The notes: generated from the letters alone by a model not told the origin. A stretch of DNA of 64,000 nt from Streptomyces nodosus (GCF_008704995.1 NZ_CP023747.1:744001-808000); one strand, 5' to 3'. Shown: positions 1 through 9,346, counted from the first letter of the stretch. Made by a program: numbers and translations.

Positions 1-510
1 CAGCCGCAGATGCTCCACCTGGGGTTCGTCGGCGGGGTGCAGCACGGTGACCCGGACGGTACGGGGGGTGTCCAGCGCGGCCAGCTCGGCCGCGGCGACC
101 TCGGTGAGCGGGTCGTACATCTTCATGTAGCCGACCTGGAGCACCAGGCCCTTGGCCTCGGCGAGCGCGCCCAGTTCCTCGGCCTCGGCCACGGTCAGGC
201 ACAGCGGCTTCTCGGCGAGGACATGCTTCCCGGCCTCCAGCGCGGCGCGCGCGGCCTGCGCATGGGTGCCGGGGGTGGCCAGCAGTACGGCGTCGACGGT
301 GTCGTCGGCCAGCACACTGTCGTAGCGGTGTGCGGCCCGTACCCCCACGCCGGCGCGGGCGGCCACGGCCGCCGCGCGGGAGGGGGACAGATCGCACACG
401 ACGGCGATGTCGAACAGCGTGCCCAGGCGCTGGACGGCGGGCAGGTGGACCGACTGAGAAATCGTTCCTGCGCCGATGACGGCGAGACGGACCGGTGGAT
501 GTGACGGCAT
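1..510 (-). CDS. Gfo/Idh/MocA-family NAD(P)-dependent oxidoreductase, C-terminus cut by window edge
   Basis: The 170 visible codons, read from ATG at 510, are the N-terminal Rossmann half of a Gfo/Idh/MocA oxidoreductase, a family acting mostly on sugars, inositols and their derivatives. Seen: the nucleotide-binding turn VIGAGTISQS at residues 11-20, the acidic end of strand 2 (VVCD, 37-40), the family signature EKP at 100-102 whose lysine is catalytic in relatives, and GYMKMYDP at 127-134. The rest lies beyond the left edge. It diverges from a GntR regulator and a ROK kinase across an intergenic stretch holding a perfect operator-like palindrome, which suggests a sugar-catabolic role under that regulator. 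The substrate cannot be told. Confidence 0.85.
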   Translation of the reverse strand, partial: MPSHPPVRLAVIGAGTISQSVHLPAVQRLGTLFDIAVVCDLSPSRAAAVAARAGVGVRAAHRYDSVLADDTVDAVLLATPGTHAQAARAALEAGKHVLAEKPLCLTVAEAEELGALAEAKGLVLQVGYMKMYDPLTEVAAAELAALDTPRTVRVTVLHPADEPQVEHLRL

Positions 511-729
511 CGAGGCTCCCTCGGCTCGGGTGCGGAGCGGTGTGCTGCGGCGGTCGCGGCCGGCGGTGTCAGGGGTGTGTGCCCTCGGACAGGGTCCTGA
601 GCCCCTGGGCAGGGGCCGACGGTGGGCCCATGGCACCGGCAGACGGACGCACGCCGGAGAAGGGAAGGAGCGCTTCCGATTTCGGCGTGGTCGGATCATG
701 TCTCACTTCAGTCCAGTCAGTCCAGTGTT

Positions 730-753
730 TGGACCAGATTTTCATCTGGTCCA
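730..753. promoter_or_regulatory. Perfect inverted repeat, probable GntR/HutC operator
   Basis: TGGACCAGAT at 730-739 and ATCTGGTCCA at 744-753 form a perfect 10-bp inverted repeat around a 4-bp centre (TTTC). It lies 25 bp before the GntR-family start codon and in the divergent space with the oxidoreductase gene. HutC-subfamily regulators bind TGGT/ACCA-containing palindromes, and ACCAGAT/ATCTGGT fits that pattern. A TTGGAC hexamer (729-734) overlaps the left arm and could be a -35. Further half-site-like GTCCA/TGGAC words lie on both sides (about 712-726 and 775-779). Autoregulation and control of both transcripts is inferred. Confidence 0.65.
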
Positions 754-778
754 TGAACTGGTTGCTCTGGTACGGTCC

Positions 779-1567
779 ATGACCGTGACCACGCATGACG
801 CACCGGCCTCACCCTCCGTCCCCTCCCCCGCCCCCGCCGCGACCGCGACCGCAGGTCCCGCCGTCCAGCTCGCCCACCGCGCACTCGGGCAGCTGCTGGA
901 CCGCCGGGCCTGGGCAGCCGGCAGCCAACTGCCCGGGGAGCGCGCCCTGGCCCAGCGGGTCGGGGTCAGCCGCAGCAGCCTGCGCCAGGCCCTCGCCCTG
1001 CTGGAGGAGGAGGGCAGACTGCACTCCTCCCCGCAGCGCGGCTGGTTCGTCGCCACCGATGTGGTCAGCGAACCGCCCAGCGTGCTGAAGAGCTTCACCG
1101 ACATCGCCCGGGCCCGGGGCCTGACCGCCACCGCACGGCTGCTGCGCCGCGAGGTCCGCCCGGCCGGCTACGAGGAGGCCGCGCGGCTGCGTATCGCGCC
1201 CGCCGCCGAGGTGCTGGAGATCGTCCGGGTACGCGGGCTGGACGACGTACCGGTGTGCCTGGACACCACGGTCCTGGTGCGCGCACGCGCCCAGGCCCTG
1301 GAGGACGTCGATCTGACGGACCGTTCGCTCTTCGCCGAGCTGGAGGCCAGGGCCGGGGTGCGTGTCATGCACAGCACGTACACCGCGCGCGCCGACGGCG
1401 CCCAGTCCGCGGAGGCGGAGTTGCTGCGGGTGCCGCCGGGCACCCCTGTGCTGGTCGGCGAGGAGATCACCTACGACCAGACCGACACCCCGGTGCTGCT
1501 GGGCCGGGCCGTGTACCGCGGCGACGCATACCGGCTCGAGGCCACCCTGCACCGCAGCTCCGACTGA
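779..1567 (+). CDS. GntR-family (HutC subfamily) transcriptional regulator
   Basis: 262-aa regulator. Residues about 30-90 form a winged helix: the run GSQLPGERALAQRVGVSRSS followed by LRQALALLEEEGRL is a classic GntR reading head. Residues about 100-255 look like a UTRA effector domain, which in this subfamily binds sugar phosphates or small acids. The ATG at 779 was chosen because the domain begins shortly after it. The frame stays open upstream to 476, but that part is low-complexity and crosses the operator. No Shine-Dalgarno sequence precedes 779, so translation may be leaderless. A ROK kinase follows 42 bp downstream, probably co-transcribed. Confidence 0.85.
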   Translation: MTVTTHDAPASPSVPSPAPAATATAGPAVQLAHRALGQLLDRRAWAAGSQLPGERALAQRVGVSRSSLRQALALLEEEGRLHSSPQRGWFVATDVVSEPPSVLKSFTDIARARGLTATARLLRREVRPAGYEEAARLRIAPAAEVLEIVRVRGLDDVPVCLDTTVLVRARAQALEDVDLTDRSLFAELEARAGVRVMHSTYTARADGAQSAEAELLRVPPGTPVLVGEEITYDQTDTPVLLGRAVYRGDAYRLEATLHRSSD

Positions 1568-1609
1568 CCCCACCGCATCCCACCGCATCACAGGCGAAGG
1601 CGAACCCCC

Positions 1610-2554
1610 GTGAACACCAGCCCGACCCCGGCGTCCGCCGGGGCGCCGTCCGGTCCCTCGGCCGTCGCGGCCCTGGACGTCGGCGGCACCAAGATCGCCG
1701 CCGGCCTCGTCGCCGCCGACGGCACCCTGCTGCACCGCCGCGAACTGCCCACCGACGCCGCCGACGGAGGGCTGCGCGATCCCGGTCTGGCGGGCACCGC
1801 CCGGGCCGCCCGCGCCCTCCTCGACGACGCGGCCCGGCTGGGTGTCACGGTGACCGCGCTGGGCGCCGGATTCCCCGAGTACGTCGACGCCGACGGCATG
1901 CTGACCAGCCGTGAGGTGCTCGCCTGGGACGTCCAGCCCGCCGCGGTGCTCGGCGCCGAGGCCGCGCCGGGCCTTCCGGTGGCCGTCGGCTCCGATGTGC
2001 GCTGCGGGGCCCTCGGCGAGGCACGCCACGGCGTCGGCCGCGACCTGGCCGACTTCTTCTATGTCTCCCTGGGCACCGGTCTGTCCTCCACCCTCGTCCT
2101 CGACGGGCGGCCGGTCGCCGGGCGGCGCGGGGAGGCCATCGCCCTCGGCGAGCTGGAGGTCCCCGCCTCCGTGGACCCCGACTGGCACGGGAACCTGGAG
2201 CGGTACTGCTCGGGCCGCGGCATCGGCGAACGCCGCACCGCCTGCGGCGGCTCCCCCGTGCCGGGGGCCCGGGAGGTCACCGCCCTCGCCCGCTCCGGCG
2301 ACCGGGCCGCGAGCCGCATACTGACCACCGCCGGACAGGCCCTGGGCACCGTGCTCGGCCAACTCGTCCGGGTCCTCGACCCCTCGGCGATCGTCCTGGG
2401 CGGCGGCCTCGGCACCGGTGACGGACCACTGCACGCCGCCCTGCGCGAGGCCTACGCCCACACCACCCGCACCCGCCCCGAGCCCCCGCCCCTGCGCCGC
2501 GCCACCCTCGGCCCGGACGCGGGCCTCATCGGGGCCGCGGCGCTCTGTTCCTGA
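1610..2554 (+). CDS. ROK-family sugar kinase-like protein
   Basis: 314-aa ROK-family protein from GTG at 1610, preceded by a weak GGCGAAGG. The N-terminal phosphate loop LDVGGTKIAAGLV (about residues 22-34) binds ATP in ROK glucokinases. The mid-protein STGLSST-like segment (VSLGTGLSSTLV) and the late AIVLGGGLGTG segment are the second and third ATPase elements. The usual ROK zinc knuckle (a run of cysteines of the type CxCGxxGC) is missing; in its place is the stretch around NLERYCSGRGIGERR. No helix-turn-helix is present, so it is a kinase type and not a ROK repressor. With the GntR gene upstream it probably phosphorylates a sugar or amino sugar, although the missing zinc site makes activity less certain. 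Confidence 0.75.
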   Translation: MNTSPTPASAGAPSGPSAVAALDVGGTKIAAGLVAADGTLLHRRELPTDAADGGLRDPGLAGTARAARALLDDAARLGVTVTALGAGFPEYVDADGMLTSREVLAWDVQPAAVLGAEAAPGLPVAVGSDVRCGALGEARHGVGRDLADFFYVSLGTGLSSTLVLDGRPVAGRRGEAIALGELEVPASVDPDWHGNLERYCSGRGIGERRTACGGSPVPGAREVTALARSGDRAASRILTTAGQALGTVLGQLVRVLDPSAIVLGGGLGTGDGPLHAALREAYAHTTRTRPEPPPLRRATLGPDAGLIGAAALCS

Positions 2555-2676
2555 CGGGGGGGCCGGCCCGCCGCCGTCGAGGCACTCCCCTCGGGCGATC
2601 CGCCTGGCCAGGGTCACCCCCGCGACCGCCGCACCGGCGAGCCCCGCACCGAGCGGCAGCAGCAGATTCCGGCGCA

Positions 2677-2910
2677 TTGCGCCCTTCGCTGCGCGACGGC
2701 CGGGTCGCCGACTCGCTGGAGGACGCCCGGATCCTGGGCCGTCCCGCTCCCGAACGGCTCACCCGCACGATCGAGGAGACGCTGAGCAAGCAGAACTCCC
2801 GGCGGCAGGACCCCTCCCCGCTCGGTGTGAGCTCCCTGGACGTCACCTCGGCCGGGGTGGTCGCCACCGTCCGCGCGGACGACGTGGCCTTCGGCGGCGA
2901 GGACCGCTGA
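2677..2910 (+). pseudogene. C-terminal fragment, possibly of an LmeA/DUF2993-like protein
   Basis: An open stretch of 77 codons from TTG at 2677 has credible protein character (EDARILGRPAPERLTRTIEE, then GVSSLDVTSAGVVATVRADD). Its end resembles the C-terminal strand pattern of LmeA-like (DUF2993) phospholipid-binding proteins, which export from the cytoplasm and normally start with a signal anchor. No anchor or N-terminal domain is found upstream in any frame, and no ribosome site precedes the TTG. I read it as a remnant and not an intact small gene. Family assignment is tentative. The rest of the 2555-3166 interval shows nothing else I can support. Confidence 0.35.
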
Positions 2911-3166
2911 CCTCGCGTCGTCGGACGCCCGCCGTCGCGCACCGGGGTCGGCGGGCGCCCGTCGCCGACCGGGCTCGTCGCCGACCGGGCTCTCCGGCCG
3001 GCGACGGCTGGGCCGATCAGGTGCAACAGGGCCGGGTCTTGGGCCGTCCAGGGGACGGGGACCGCGTCCGTGCGCGCCCCGGGCGGAAGGATGAGGTGCC
3101 GAGTTCCGCGGCGCACTCGGCGGAACTCATGGACCGATGTCTCTCCGGGAAGTGTGAACGGGCCGC

Positions 3167-4837
3167 ATGACAGACACTGAGCAGAGCACCTCCGAAACCG
3201 TCGCTCCGCGCCGCCCCCTGCGGCCCGGGGCGCTGGCGGTCAAGTGGGCGACGACCACGGACCACAAGACCATCGGCTCCCTGTATCTGATCACGTCGTT
3301 CGTGTTCTTCCTGATCGGCGGCGTGCTGGCGCTGCTGATGCGGGCCGAACTGGCCCGCCCGGGCCTGCAGATCATGTCGGAGGAGCAGTTCAACCAGGCG
3401 TTCACGATGCACGGCACCATCATGCTGCTGCTGTTCGCGACGCCGCTGTTCGCCGGCTTCACCAACTGGATCATGCCGCTGCAGATCGGCTCCCCCGATG
3501 TGGCCTTCCCCCGGCTCAACATGCTCGCCTACTGGCTCTATCTGTTCGGCGGGCTGATCGTCCTCGGCAGCTTCCTCACCCCGCAGGGCGCGGCCGACTT
3601 CGGCTGGTTCGCCTACTCCCCGCTCACCAACCCGGTGCACTCGACGGGTATCGGCGGTGACCTGTGGATCATGGGCCTGGTGCTGTCCGGCTTCGGCACC
3701 ATCCTCGGTGCGGTCAACTTCATCACCACGGTCATCTGTATGCGCTGCCCCGGAATGACCATGTTCCGCATGCCGATCTTCACCTGGAACGTGCTGCTCA
3801 CCAGCGTTCTGGTGCTGTTCGCCTTCCCGGTGCTGGCCGCGGCGCTGCTGGCGCTTGAGGTGGACCGCAAGTTCGGCGCCCATGTGTTCGACGCGGCCAA
3901 CGGTGGTGCACTGCTGTGGCAGCACCTGTTCTGGTTCTTCGGCCACCCCGAGGTCTACATCATCGCGCTGCCCTTCTTCGGCATCGTCACGGAGATCATC
4001 CCGGTCTTCTCCCGCAAGCCGGTGTTCGGCTACATGGGGCTGGTCGGCGCGACGATCTCCATCACGGGCCTGTCGGTCACGGTGTGGGCGCACCATATGT
4101 TCGTCACCGGTGGGGTGCTGCTGCCGTTCTTCTCCTTCATGTCGTTCCTGATCGCGGTGCCCACCGGGGTGAAGTTCTTCAACTGGATCGGCACCATGTG
4201 GAAGGGCTCGCTGTCCTTCGAGACCCCGATGCTCTGGGTGACCGGCTTTCTGGTGACCTTCCTCTTCGGCGGTCTGACCGGTGTCATCCTGGCGTCGCCA
4301 CCCCTGGACTTCCATGTCTCCGACAGCTACTTCGTGGTGGCCCACTTCCATTACGTCGTCTTCGGCACCGTGGTCTTCGCCATGTTCGCCGGATTCCACT
4401 TCTGGTGGCCCAAGTTCACCGGCAAGATGCTCGACGAGCGGCTGGGCAAGATCACCTTCTGGACGCTGTTCGTGGGCTTCCACACGACGTTCCTGGTGCA
4501 GCACTGGCTGGGCGCCGAGGGGATGCCCCGCCGGTACGCCGACTATCTGGCGGCCGACGGTTTCACCGCGTTGAACACGGTCTCCACCATCGGCTCGTTC
4601 CTGCTGGGGCTGTCGATGCTTCCGTTCCTCTACAACGTGTGGCGGACGGCGACCCACGGCAAGCCCGTCCGCCGTGACGACCCCTGGGGGTACGGCCGTT
4701 CGCTGGAGTGGGCGACCTCCTGCCCGCCGCCGCGGCACAACTTCGTCACGCTGCCGATGATCCGCAGCGAATGCCCGGCCTTCGACCTGCACCACCCCGA
4801 GATCTCGGAGACACCCAGACGGGGTCTGCCGGTATGA
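3167..4837 (+). CDS. ctaD: Cytochrome c oxidase subunit I (stand-alone copy)
   Basis: 556-aa heme-copper oxidase subunit I, the catalytic membrane subunit of aa3-type cytochrome c oxidase, which reduces O2 and pumps protons. Visible ligands: the helix II histidine in FTMHGT (about residue 82), the Cu(B) histidine with cross-linked tyrosine in FFGHPEVYI, the HH pair in VWAHHMF, and the heme histidines in [10 protein letters not shown]. Twelve hydrophobic segments fit the family. The start follows a weak purine stretch. Subunits II, III and IV are not adjacent, so this is probably a second ctaD outside the main ctaCDFE cluster, able to swap into that complex. It overlaps the next gene by ATGA, implying coupled translation. 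Confidence 0.95.
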   Translation: MTDTEQSTSETVAPRRPLRPGALAVKWATTTDHKTIGSLYLITSFVFFLIGGVLALLMRAELARPGLQIMSEEQFNQAFTMHGTIMLLLFATPLFAGFTNWIMPLQIGSPDVAFPRLNMLAYWLYLFGGLIVLGSFLTPQGAADFGWFAYSPLTNPVHSTGIGGDLWIMGLVLSGFGTILGAVNFITTVICMRCPGMTMFRMPIFTWNVLLTSVLVLFAFPVLAAALLALEVDRKFGAHVFDAANGGALLWQHLFWFFGHPEVYIIALPFFGIVTEIIPVFSRKPVFGYMGLVGATISITGLSVTVWAHHMFVTGGVLLPFFSFMSFLIAVPTGVKFFNWIGTMWKGSLSFETPMLWVTGFLVTFLFGGLTGVILASPPLDFHVSDSYFVVAHFHYVVFGTVVFAMFAGFHFWWPKFTGKMLDERLGKITFWTLFVGFHTTFLVQHWLGAEGMPRRYADYLAADGFTALNTVSTIGSFLLGLSMLPFLYNVWRTATHGKPVRRDDPWGYGRSLEWATSCPPPRHNFVTLPMIRSECPAFDLHHPEISETPRRGLPV

Positions 4838-5202
4838 CGGACGCGGCGGGCCGCGCGGGCGAGGAGCCGAGGTCGCCGGCCGGCATGGTCAACGAGGTGG
4901 AGGGCTATCTGCTGTGCCGGGCCCGCATCGCCGAGGCGAAGCAGCGGGCCCGGGCCTTCACCGAGCCGCTGGAGTGGCTGACCACCGCGCAGCGGGAGCA
5001 CGTCGAGGAGCACTATGTCCGCGTCTGCCTGGTCCATGCGCGGGAGGACCTGCAACGCGTCGCCGACCGCTGCCGGGAACTCCGTGCGGAGTACGAGGAC
5101 CGCTATCTCCGGCTGCGCGCCCGCTGCGTGGCCTGGTCGATCGCCGGAGTGGCGGGCGCCGCGGCCATGGCGATGATCACGGTGGCCGCCCAGCGCTCCT
5201 GA
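4834..5202 (+). CDS. Small membrane-anchored protein coupled to ctaD
   Basis: 122-aa protein that starts inside the ctaD stop (ATGA overlap). Residues about 20-95 are a highly charged helical region rich in E, R and A ([20 protein letters not shown], then [10 protein letters not shown]) that could form a coiled coil. A single C-terminal membrane helix follows ([20 protein letters not shown]), so most of the protein should be cytoplasmic. I do not recognise a named family. Tight coupling suggests a role in assembly, stability or regulation of this ctaD copy. Confidence 0.75.
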   Translation: MTDAAGRAGEEPRSPAGMVNEVEGYLLCRARIAEAKQRARAFTEPLEWLTTAQREHVEEHYVRVCLVHAREDLQRVADRCRELRAEYEDRYLRLRARCVAWSIAGVAGAAAMAMITVAAQRS

Positions 5203-5285
5203 CCGGCTCCGCCTCGTACGCGAGGGTGGATGCTGCCGGGGCTGCTGCGCGGGCCCTGCGGTCGACCGGGGTGCGGCAGGGCCGG

Positions 5286-5831
5286 TCAGGTGATGTGCAG
5301 CCAGACACCGATCCAGGTCACCGCGATGCCGCCGGCCCCCAGGACCGCCGCCCATCGGACCGGGTTACCGGCGAACAGGTGCCCGAGCGCGGCTCCGAGC
5401 ACCGCGAGCGTGACCACGGCCAGGGCCACCACGACCCATGACAGGCCGGGCAGCGCGGCACCCGCCAGCAGGGGCAGCGCCGCTCCGACGAAACTCGCGG
5501 TGCAGGCGAGCACGGTGGCCGTCGCCGAGCGCGCCGTCGCCAGCCGGCCGAGCCGTGTGGTGGCCAGGTGCCCCCGCCTGGTCAGGTTCAGCTGCCGTGA
5601 GGCACGCACCAGATGGGCACGGCGCTCGGCGTAGTCGGCCACGAAGACCGCGAACGCGGCGGTCGTCAGCGCCACCAGTCCCACCCGGCCCGCCAGGGTG
5701 TAGCTGACCGGCGGTCCCGAGCCCACCAGCGAGCCCGCGGCGAGGGTGAGCGCATTGAGGAGGCCGTCCACCAGGCCCAGCACGAGCGGCCGGGTGGACT
5801 GTGCGGCCGCCTCCCGCAGACGCCGCGTCAT
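5286..5831 (-). CDS. VIT1/CCC1-like integral membrane protein
   Basis: 181-aa membrane protein with about five hydrophobic segments. The start, [21 protein letters not shown], resembles the first helix of VIT1/CCC1 iron/manganese transporters (a D-G-L motif in the membrane). The middle segment [18 protein letters not shown] is basic and cytoplasmic-looking. It overlaps the DUF211 gene upstream by ATGA (5828-5831), so the two are translationally coupled. The usual long cytoplasmic metal-binding loop of VIT proteins is not seen, which makes ion transport uncertain. Membrane location is clear; substrate is unknown. Confidence 0.7.
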   Translation of the reverse strand: MTRRLREAAAQSTRPLVLGLVDGLLNALTLAAGSLVGSGPPVSYTLAGRVGLVALTTAAFAVFVADYAERRAHLVRASRQLNLTRRGHLATTRLGRLATARSATATVLACTASFVGAALPLLAGAALPGLSWVVVALAVVTLAVLGAALGHLFAGNPVRWAAVLGAGGIAVTWIGVWLHIT

Positions 5832-6112
5832 CGCGACCGCGGTGTGTTCTCCAAGGTGTAGGCGCCGGCCACGACCTCGTCGACACTGTGCACCACGGCG
5901 CCGGTGCGCTCGATGGCCCGGTTCAGCGCCTCGACGTCGATGGCGTCGCCCTCCACGGTGACATTGGTGCCGACGGTCTCGATGTCAATCTCGGTGACCG
6001 CGATGTTCACGGCCTGCACCCCGGAGACGGCCTCGATCACCAGAGCGAGATCGATCAGATCGGGCTCGCCGACCGTCTTATCGACATCCAGTACCAGTCG
6101 CCGGACAGGCAT
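5828..6112 (-). CDS. DUF211 family protein
   Basis: 94-aa protein matching the DUF211 (MTH889-like) pattern along its whole length: [20 protein letters not shown] at the start, a [16 protein letters not shown] strand pair, and the late [13 protein letters not shown] motif. DUF211 proteins are small ferredoxin-like folds known mainly from archaea, where oligomers with proposed calcium binding have been described. The ATG at 6112 was chosen over an in-frame start at 6181 because it has a GGGAGTGG ribosome site 5' and begins right at the domain. It is coupled to the membrane protein downstream, suggesting a cytoplasmic regulator or partner of that protein. Confidence 0.85.
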   Translation of the reverse strand: MPVRRLVLDVDKTVGEPDLIDLALVIEAVSGVQAVNIAVTEIDIETVGTNVTVEGDAIDVEALNRAIERTGAVVHSVDEVVAGAYTLENTPRSR

Positions 6113-6277
6113 CGTCCACTCCCTACCGAGGGGCCGCCACACCCCCAGCATGCGCAGATCCGGCGCGGGCCGCACACGCACCGCCCTCGGACCTCGCGCG
6201 CCCGGTTCCTGATCCGGGGTCGAACGCCCGGTGCCGTTCTCCGGGGCGTGTCAGTGGTCTGTGCAAGGGTGGAACAC

Positions 6278-6802
6278 ATGGTCACGACCCCGGACGGACG
6301 CGCCGTCCCGCCCCCACATGCCGATGAACGCGCCATGCTCGAAAGCTGGCTGGACTTCCACCGTGCGACCCTCGCGTCGAAGTGCGCGGGGCTCGACGAT
6401 CGTCAGCTGTGCCTGGCCTCGGTGGAACCGTCGTCGATGACACTGCTGGGCCTGGTCCAGCATCTGACGATGGTGGAACGCAACTGGTTCCATCGGGTGT
6501 TCGCCGGCCTCGACGTGCCGCCGATGGCCCCGGAGAGCAGCGGTGACTTCGAACTCGCCCCGGACCGCGGGGGCGACGAGACACTGGACGAGTGGCGCAG
6601 GGCAGTGGCACGGAGCCGCGAGCTGACGGCCGGCGCGTCGCTGGAGGACACCGGCAAGCTCTCGGACCGGGAAGCCGGCTTCGTCGGGGACAAGGAGGCC
6701 TCCCTGCGCTGGATCCTCGTTCATATGATCGAGGAGTACGCACGCCACAACGGTCACGCCGACCTGATCCGGGAACGCATCGACGGCACCACGGGGGTGT
6801 GA
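6278..6802 (+). CDS. DinB / mycothiol-dependent enzyme-like protein (DUF664)
   Basis: 174-aa four-helix-bundle protein of the DinB/DUF664 group. The histidines expected for a metal site are present: [18 protein letters not shown] in the middle and [18 protein letters not shown] near the C-terminus. Such proteins in actinomycetes include metal-dependent thiol transferases using mycothiol, but most are uncharacterised. The ATG at 6278 has AAGGGTGG at 6266-6273. It diverges from the DUF211 gene and stands alone. Confidence 0.75.
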   Translation: MVTTPDGRAVPPPHADERAMLESWLDFHRATLASKCAGLDDRQLCLASVEPSSMTLLGLVQHLTMVERNWFHRVFAGLDVPPMAPESSGDFELAPDRGGDETLDEWRRAVARSRELTAGASLEDTGKLSDREAGFVGDKEASLRWILVHMIEEYARHNGHADLIRERIDGTTGV

Positions 6803-6918
6803 GGCACCGCCGAGCAAGCCCTCACCGCCCCGGCGGACCCGACCGCCTGCCCACGCGGCCTCCGGTCTGGGCGCGTGTGATGGGCTGACGGTACGTCGGT
6901 GACGGCAGAACGGGGGCG

Positions 6919-7164
6919 TCAGCGGCGCCGTCTCGCGAAGGTCCGGAGGACATGGACGACCCGGAGGGCTCCGAGGAGTCCGGCGACCGAAGCTGCCGTG
7001 ATCAGCAGGGCTGTGTCGACGGCGGGCGAAAGGTCCCAGACGAGGGCGGGGCCGGCGATGGCCGCGAACACCACGACGGCGAGAAAACCCGCGCTGAACA
7101 GCGCATAGCTGATCTCCACCGTGATCTCGTCGCGCTCCGCCTGGCTTCGTCGCCCTGTACTCAT
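6919..7164 (-). CDS. Small two-helix membrane protein
   Basis: 81-aa protein. After a polar N-terminus (MSTGRRSQAERDE) come two membrane helices, about residues 20-42 (LFSAGFLAVVVFAAIAGPAL) and 49-71 (TALLITAASVAGLLGALRVV), and a basic tail ending in RRRR. I chose ATG at 7164 over upstream in-frame starts because it begins the conserved-looking part. No family is recognised. It diverges from the secreted-protein gene that follows. Confidence 0.55.
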   Translation of the reverse strand: MSTGRRSQAERDEITVEISYALFSAGFLAVVVFAAIAGPALVWDLSPAVDTALLITAASVAGLLGALRVVHVLRTFARRRR

Positions 7165-7342
7165 GCCCGGAGCATGGCCCGCAGGCCCGATCCGAAACCA
7201 GGCACGGCGGATGCCCGTCCCCTGCGTCGAGGGCGTCGGGGGCAGTACCTCCAACCGGCGTCAGCCAAGGGGCTGTTACCCTGCGACGATCCATTCCCTT
7301 TACCGGACCCTTACCAGTCCTTCACCAACGAAGAGGTTGCGC

Positions 7343-8149
7343 ATGCGCGCAGGCAGATCCGGCTTCGCGGTCGTGCTCGCGGGAACGCTCGCCCTGGGAG
7401 CGTTCACCGCACCGACCGCGCAGGCGGCGAGCACCGGCGTCAAGGTCTCGAACCTGGTCCTGAACAAGGGCAAGCCCATCGTCGTGGGTACGTCCGCCGA
7501 GGTCTTCCCCACCTTCAAGTACCACCTGTCGTGGCCGTCCGGCCTCAAGCAGACCGATGTGAACGCCACTCTGTACCTGTACCACGGCACCACCGCGGCC
7601 AAGGGCGTCGACAACGGCAGGCCCATCTTCATGAACTTCAGCAGTTGCAACGAGACCGGCCCCGCGGCCGCCGACTGCGAGGGCGAGCTGTACATCGACC
7701 CCCGCTACACCCTGGACGCCAACAACGACGCCACGACCTGGAAGAGCGCCCTCTGGGTGCGCATCTGGGACGCGAAGGGCAAGCTCAAGAGCCAGGAGTA
7801 TCTGCCGCTCTCCGTCACCGTGCAGGTCAAGCGCGCGGCGAAGGTCACCGTCGACGCCTCGCCCGAGCCCGTCGCCAAGGGCGGCAAACTCACCGTCACC
7901 GGCAAGATCACCCGCGCGGACTGGGCGAAGCACAAGTACACCGGCTTCGGCGGCAAGTCGGCCAAGCTGCAGTTCCGCAAGGCCGGTACCAGCACCTACC
8001 GCACGCTCAAGACCGTGAAGGCGAACTCGGCCGGTGCCCTCAAGACCACGGTCACCGCCTCCGCCGACGGCTACTGGCGCTGGACCTTCGGGGCGACCAC
8101 CACCACCGGCGGCGCGACCGCGACCGCGGACTACGTCGACGTCAAGTAA
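7343..8149 (+). CDS. Secreted protein with Ig-like C-terminal repeat
   Basis: 268-aa exported protein. A Sec signal peptide (MRAGRSGFAVVLAGTLALGA, cleavage expected after AQA near residue 29) is followed by two beta-rich parts. Residues about 30-170 contain a probable disulfide pair (SSCNETGPAAADCEG). Residues about 175-265 look like an Ig/Big-type domain (SPEPVAKGGKLTVTGKIT). The ATG at 7343 has AAGAGG at 7331-7336. No enzyme motif is visible. It may be a cell-surface or matrix protein; its function is unknown. Confidence 0.7.
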   Translation: MRAGRSGFAVVLAGTLALGAFTAPTAQAASTGVKVSNLVLNKGKPIVVGTSAEVFPTFKYHLSWPSGLKQTDVNATLYLYHGTTAAKGVDNGRPIFMNFSSCNETGPAAADCEGELYIDPRYTLDANNDATTWKSALWVRIWDAKGKLKSQEYLPLSVTVQVKRAAKVTVDASPEPVAKGGKLTVTGKITRADWAKHKYTGFGGKSAKLQFRKAGTSTYRTLKTVKANSAGALKTTVTASADGYWRWTFGATTTTGGATATADYVDVK

Positions 8150-8213
8150 CGGGTCATGCCTTCGGAGCGGGCCGGCCCGGGACCACCGGGGCGGCCTGCT
8201 CCGCAGCACGACC

Positions 8214-8237
8214 GGGCCACGGCAGGGGCCACGGCAG
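8214..8237. repeat. Two tandem copies of a 12-bp unit
   Basis: GGGCCACGGCAG occurs at 8214-8225 and again at 8226-8237 in the short space between two convergent genes. It is GC-rich and imperfectly self-complementary with flanking GGCC words. No function is evident. Confidence 0.5.
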
Positions 8238-8275
8238 GGGCGGGGCCGCCGGGCCCGCTCGGCCGGCCTGGGCCG

Positions 8276-9262
8276 TCAGCCGAGGGTGGCGAGCAGTTCA
8301 CGCTCGCGCCGGGCGCTGAGGCCGGCGCGGCGTGGGCGGTCGAGGCCCTGTTCGCGCTCCCAGGCCAGGGTGTCGGCCAGCAGCTCCGCCGGAGGCCGAT
8401 GGCGCAGCCCCGCGGCGCGGGCCGCGGCTCCGCTCCGCGCCGACCAGCCCTCCCAGCCCGGTTCGGCCAGCCACATCGGCAGTGACTCCTCCCCCATGTA
8501 CTCGCTCACCCCGTTCGCCAGCAGCCATCCCGAGTCGGCGGTGACCACCGGCCCGGTGTGGCCGCCGATCGTCCGGGACAGCTCGATCCACTCCTTGAAC
8601 GGGACGACCGGACCGACGGCGTCGTAGGTGCCGGTGTTCCCCTTCTCCGCCGAGTCCAGCAACCAGGCGGCGAGATCCCGGACGTCGACGGTCTGCGTCG
8701 GCATGTCAGGCGTGTCGGGAACCAGCATCGGCCCGTGCGGATCGCGTGCGGCCCGGGCGACCCAGTAGCCGGACCGTCCGCTCGCATCTCCCGGGCCCCC
8801 GATGAGACCGGCGCGCGCGATGAGGAGGCGGTCGCCCACGGCGGCGCCGGACGCCCGCTCGCAGGCGACCTTCGCCTCCCCGTACGACGCGCCGTCGACC
8901 ACGCTCAGGTCGGTCGGGGCAAGCAGGGGCGCGGACTCGTCGGCGCCCGGCGTCGCATGGGAGGCGTAGACGTTGCCGGTGGAGACATAGCTCCAGTGCC
9001 CGGCCCTGCCGCTCAGTGCGTCGAGCGCCTCCCGTACGAAGCCCGGCTGCCACGACACCTCGACGACCGCGTCCCATTCACGGTCGAGCAGTGGGTCGTA
9101 CGCTGCCGGATCGCGGCGGTCGGCGGCCACCAGCCTCGCCCCCTCCGAGACGTCCCCGCTCTCGCCCCGTGCCAGGCAGGTCACCCGATGGCCGCGCTCC
9201 ACCGCCTGCCGCGACACTTCCCGGCCCAGCCATGCCGTTCCACCCAGAACCAAGATCTCCAT
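8276..9262 (-). CDS. NAD-dependent epimerase/dehydratase-like protein (extended SDR)
   Basis: 328-aa Rossmann protein of the extended/atypical SDR group. [20 protein letters not shown] at the N-terminus carries the dinucleotide motif GGTAWLG (in place of GxxGxxG). [10 protein letters not shown] segment near residue 137 supplies the YxxxK catalytic pair, and [12 protein letters not shown] is the conserved region after the active site. ATG at 9262 is preferred; TTG at 9274 is an alternative, and neither has a strong ribosome site. Likely an isoflavone-reductase or NDP-sugar-like reductase; its substrate is unknown. It stands alone. Confidence 0.75.
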   Translation of the reverse strand: MEILVLGGTAWLGREVSRQAVERGHRVTCLARGESGDVSEGARLVAADRRDPAAYDPLLDREWDAVVEVSWQPGFVREALDALSGRAGHWSYVSTGNVYASHATPGADESAPLLAPTDLSVVDGASYGEAKVACERASGAAVGDRLLIARAGLIGGPGDASGRSGYWVARAARDPHGPMLVPDTPDMPTQTVDVRDLAAWLLDSAEKGNTGTYDAVGPVVPFKEWIELSRTIGGHTGPVVTADSGWLLANGVSEYMGEESLPMWLAEPGWEGWSARSGAAARAAGLRHRPPAELLADTLAWEREQGLDRPRRAGLSARRERELLATLG

Positions 9263-9346
9263 ACCGACACTCAAGCACCGCGCGCGCCCGGCGCCCAGAC
9301 GGATCTCCTGACAGCAGAGCGGGTGGTGCGACCCGGGCGCCGTGTC

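Noticed and set aside
809..2677. Long minus-strand open frame of 622 codons starting with a hydrophobic segment
   Set aside because: Almost all of it is antisense to the GntR and ROK genes with Gly/Gln/Arg-rich shadow composition. Only the first 30 residues look membrane-like, and no stop follows them, so no gene can be supported.
3017..4795. 592-codon minus-strand frame opposite ctaD
   Set aside because: Glu/Gln/His/Arg-rich low-complexity translation caused by codon bias of the well-supported ctaD gene.
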